Under the pieces are notes generated by a model, which had not been told where the DNA came from, did not search any database, and saw only the letters and a program-made list of their open reading frames with translations. DNA of 5,589 bases from Clostridiales bacterium. GTDB taxonomy: Bacteria > Bacillota > Clostridia > Oscillospirales > Oscillospiraceae. The stretch is taken from assembly GCA_017577345.1 (NCBI GenBank), contig PITX01000095.1, positions 1 to 5,589 on the forward strand. Direction: 5' to 3'. The first letter of the stretch is position 1, and each line of letters begins with the position of its first letter. Positions 4,671 to 5,589 of the stretch are shown here, piece after piece. A program made the translations under genes and the position numbers.

Positions 4671-5589
4671 TCATTCAGTAAGATAGAAAAATAAAAAAAT
4701 CGGCGTTTGTAGCATTCCTACGCAGAAGATGCCGTTTTTACAGGACAAAAATCTATCTCCGCAGGAAATATAGGATGTCAGTCCGTCTGCGTTGATAAGA
4801 AGCCTTGTGTTTTCTCTGCCGAAGCAAATGTTGTTTTTTTCACTGTCTAGATGAAGGAGTTTCCCTTGATTATTCCGGAGTGCCACCGTGCCGTCCCGCT
4901 GCAAAACCGGTTCCCACAGAAGCTCCGCGCTGACAGTGATTTCGCCGTTCGTATCCGGCTTATCAATAGAAACACATTCTCCGTTCGCATTCAACGCATA
5001 CCATTTTTCGCCATCATGGAAAGCAATAACGATTCGCGAATTCCCGACTGGTTTCCATGCGGACTGTATCGCTCTGCCTATGAGATATTCCGCCCGGCCG
5101 CACGCAGTACAGATGCCTCCGAGGTAATCATGCTCTGACGGTGCAATCGTCTGACCGCTCCTGACTTTTCGTCCGCAGTCCAGACAGTAGCTGTCAGAAA
5201 TAGCTCCTGCGCAGGTACAGGTGGCAGCAAACGTTTTCCCTGAGACGACATTGCCATGCGGACATTCCGAGAGCGTAAACGGTGCATTCAGCATGACAAA
5301 GCTGCCTGCCGCATTGCTCGCCGTGATCTTCATGCGGTAGTCATCACACGGCAGTGCCGAAAGATGCACATACTGATTGAGGTAGCTGATATCCAGCTCA
5401 TTTTCATCCGGATAAAGATAGGCAGAGGTTGTCAGCTGACCGTCGCTGTTGATAATTTGCAGAGAAACAAGGTCAATCGGCAGTGGGTCGGATGCTAACA
5501 CGCCGAATAACCCGAGAGAATTTGCGGAGGAATAGGCAACCGCATCCGGCTGCACATGCTCCGATGCCCAGCGAACGCGGTTTTCACAG
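4671..5589 (-). CDS. C-terminal part of a probable secreted or surface multidomain protein, cut by window edge
   Basis: The frame is open to position 5589, so the 305 residues seen are the C-terminal part of a larger protein. A GTG at 5555 is not convincing as a start: the frame continues upstream without a stop and no good ribosome site is seen. Three parts are visible. The first (about 5530-5270) resembles a beta-sandwich repeat of secreted clostridial proteins (pattern G-x-L-A-S, V-S-L-x-I, L-x-x-Y-x-x-L, Y-R-M-x-I-T-A-S-x-x-A-G, F-T-L-S). The second (about 5264-5100) is Cys-rich: CPHG, CTC, CLDC, then SEHDYLGGICTACGR, a His plus CxxC arrangement suggesting a zinc-ribbon-like knot. The third (about 5080-4671) has W-x-P-V, IAFHDGEKWYALN, LLWEPV, DGTVALRN and GKLLHLD, suggesting a beta-rich lectin-like fold. 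No C-terminal sorting signal or membrane anchor is obvious. I do not recognise the whole protein; its function and N-terminal signal peptide lie outside the window or are unknown. Confidence 0.75.
   Translation of the reverse strand, partial: CENRVRWASEHVQPDAVAYSSANSLGLFGVLASDPLPIDLVSLQIINSDGQLTTSAYLYPDENELDISYLNQYVHLSALPCDDYRMKITASNAAGSFVMLNAPFTLSECPHGNVVSGKTFAATCTCAGAISDSYCLDCGRKVRSGQTIAPSEHDYLGGICTACGRAEYLIGRAIQSAWKPVGNSRIVIAFHDGEKWYALNANGECVSIDKPDTNGEITVSAELLWEPVLQRDGTVALRNNQGKLLHLDSEKNNICFGRENTRLLINADGLTSYISCGDRFLSCKNGIFCVGMLQTPIFLFFYLTE

Noticed and set aside
5078..5287. 69-codon minus-strand open frame in another frame of the surface-protein gene
   Set aside because: It overlaps the Cys-rich region of a clearly coding frame and shows no domain pattern.
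1..5589. CRISPR arrays, tRNA or rRNA genes, insertion sequences
   Set aside because: I saw no regularly spaced direct repeats, no cloverleaf-like sequence, no rRNA-like stretch and no transposase motif on either strand by eye.

Overview
The window looks like chromosomal DNA from a low-to-mid GC Firmicute, most likely a gut-type clostridium (Oscillospiraceae/Lachnospiraceae-like). The reasons are strong AGGAGG-type ribosome sites, a tightly packed single-strand operon, a PqqD / S24-S26 peptidase / nucleotidyltransferase gene set that I recall from clostridial genomes, and a secreted protein with a clostridial-type beta-sandwich repeat and Cys-x-x-Cys pairs. The taxonomic placement is inference. 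All recognisable genes lie on the minus strand, so transcription runs from position 5589 towards position 1.

Layout in the direction of transcription: (1) 5589-4671 holds the C-terminal part of a probably exported multidomain protein, cut by the window edge. (2) 4670-4524 is a 147-base gap with an 18-bp near-palindrome (4639-4656), a good vegetative promoter (-35 at 4640-4635, extended -10 at 4620-4612) and the ribosome site of the next gene. (3) 4523-2636 holds three small orphan-type genes: a PqqD-family protein (87 aa), an S24/S26 signal-peptidase-like protein (154 aa, apparent TTG start overlapping the PqqD gene) and a PF14907-type nucleotidyltransferase (385 aa). (4) 2618-59 holds two glycan-initiation genes: a membrane-bound FlaA1/CapD/PglF/WbpM-type nucleotide-sugar 4,6-dehydratase (624 aa) and a PglC-like phosphoglycosyl transferase (222 aa). 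(5) 56-1 holds the first 18 codons of an aldo/keto reductase family protein, running off the edge.

Gaps between the operon genes are 2 to 17 bases, or an 8-base overlap, and each ribosome site sits in or against the end of the previous gene. The set from 4523 to 1 is therefore probably one transcript. Functionally, the dehydratase would make a UDP-4-keto-6-deoxy-HexNAc and the phosphoglycosyl transferase would put a sugar-1-phosphate on polyprenyl phosphate, starting a surface polysaccharide or glycoprotein glycan. The aminotransferase and acetyltransferase needed for a diNAcBac-type sugar are not in the window. The most interesting part is the PqqD/peptidase/nucleotidyltransferase cassette at the head of the operon. 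PqqD domains normally bind peptide leaders, yet no precursor peptide or radical SAM maturase is visible here, so this may be a little-described peptide-handling module coupled to glycan synthesis.
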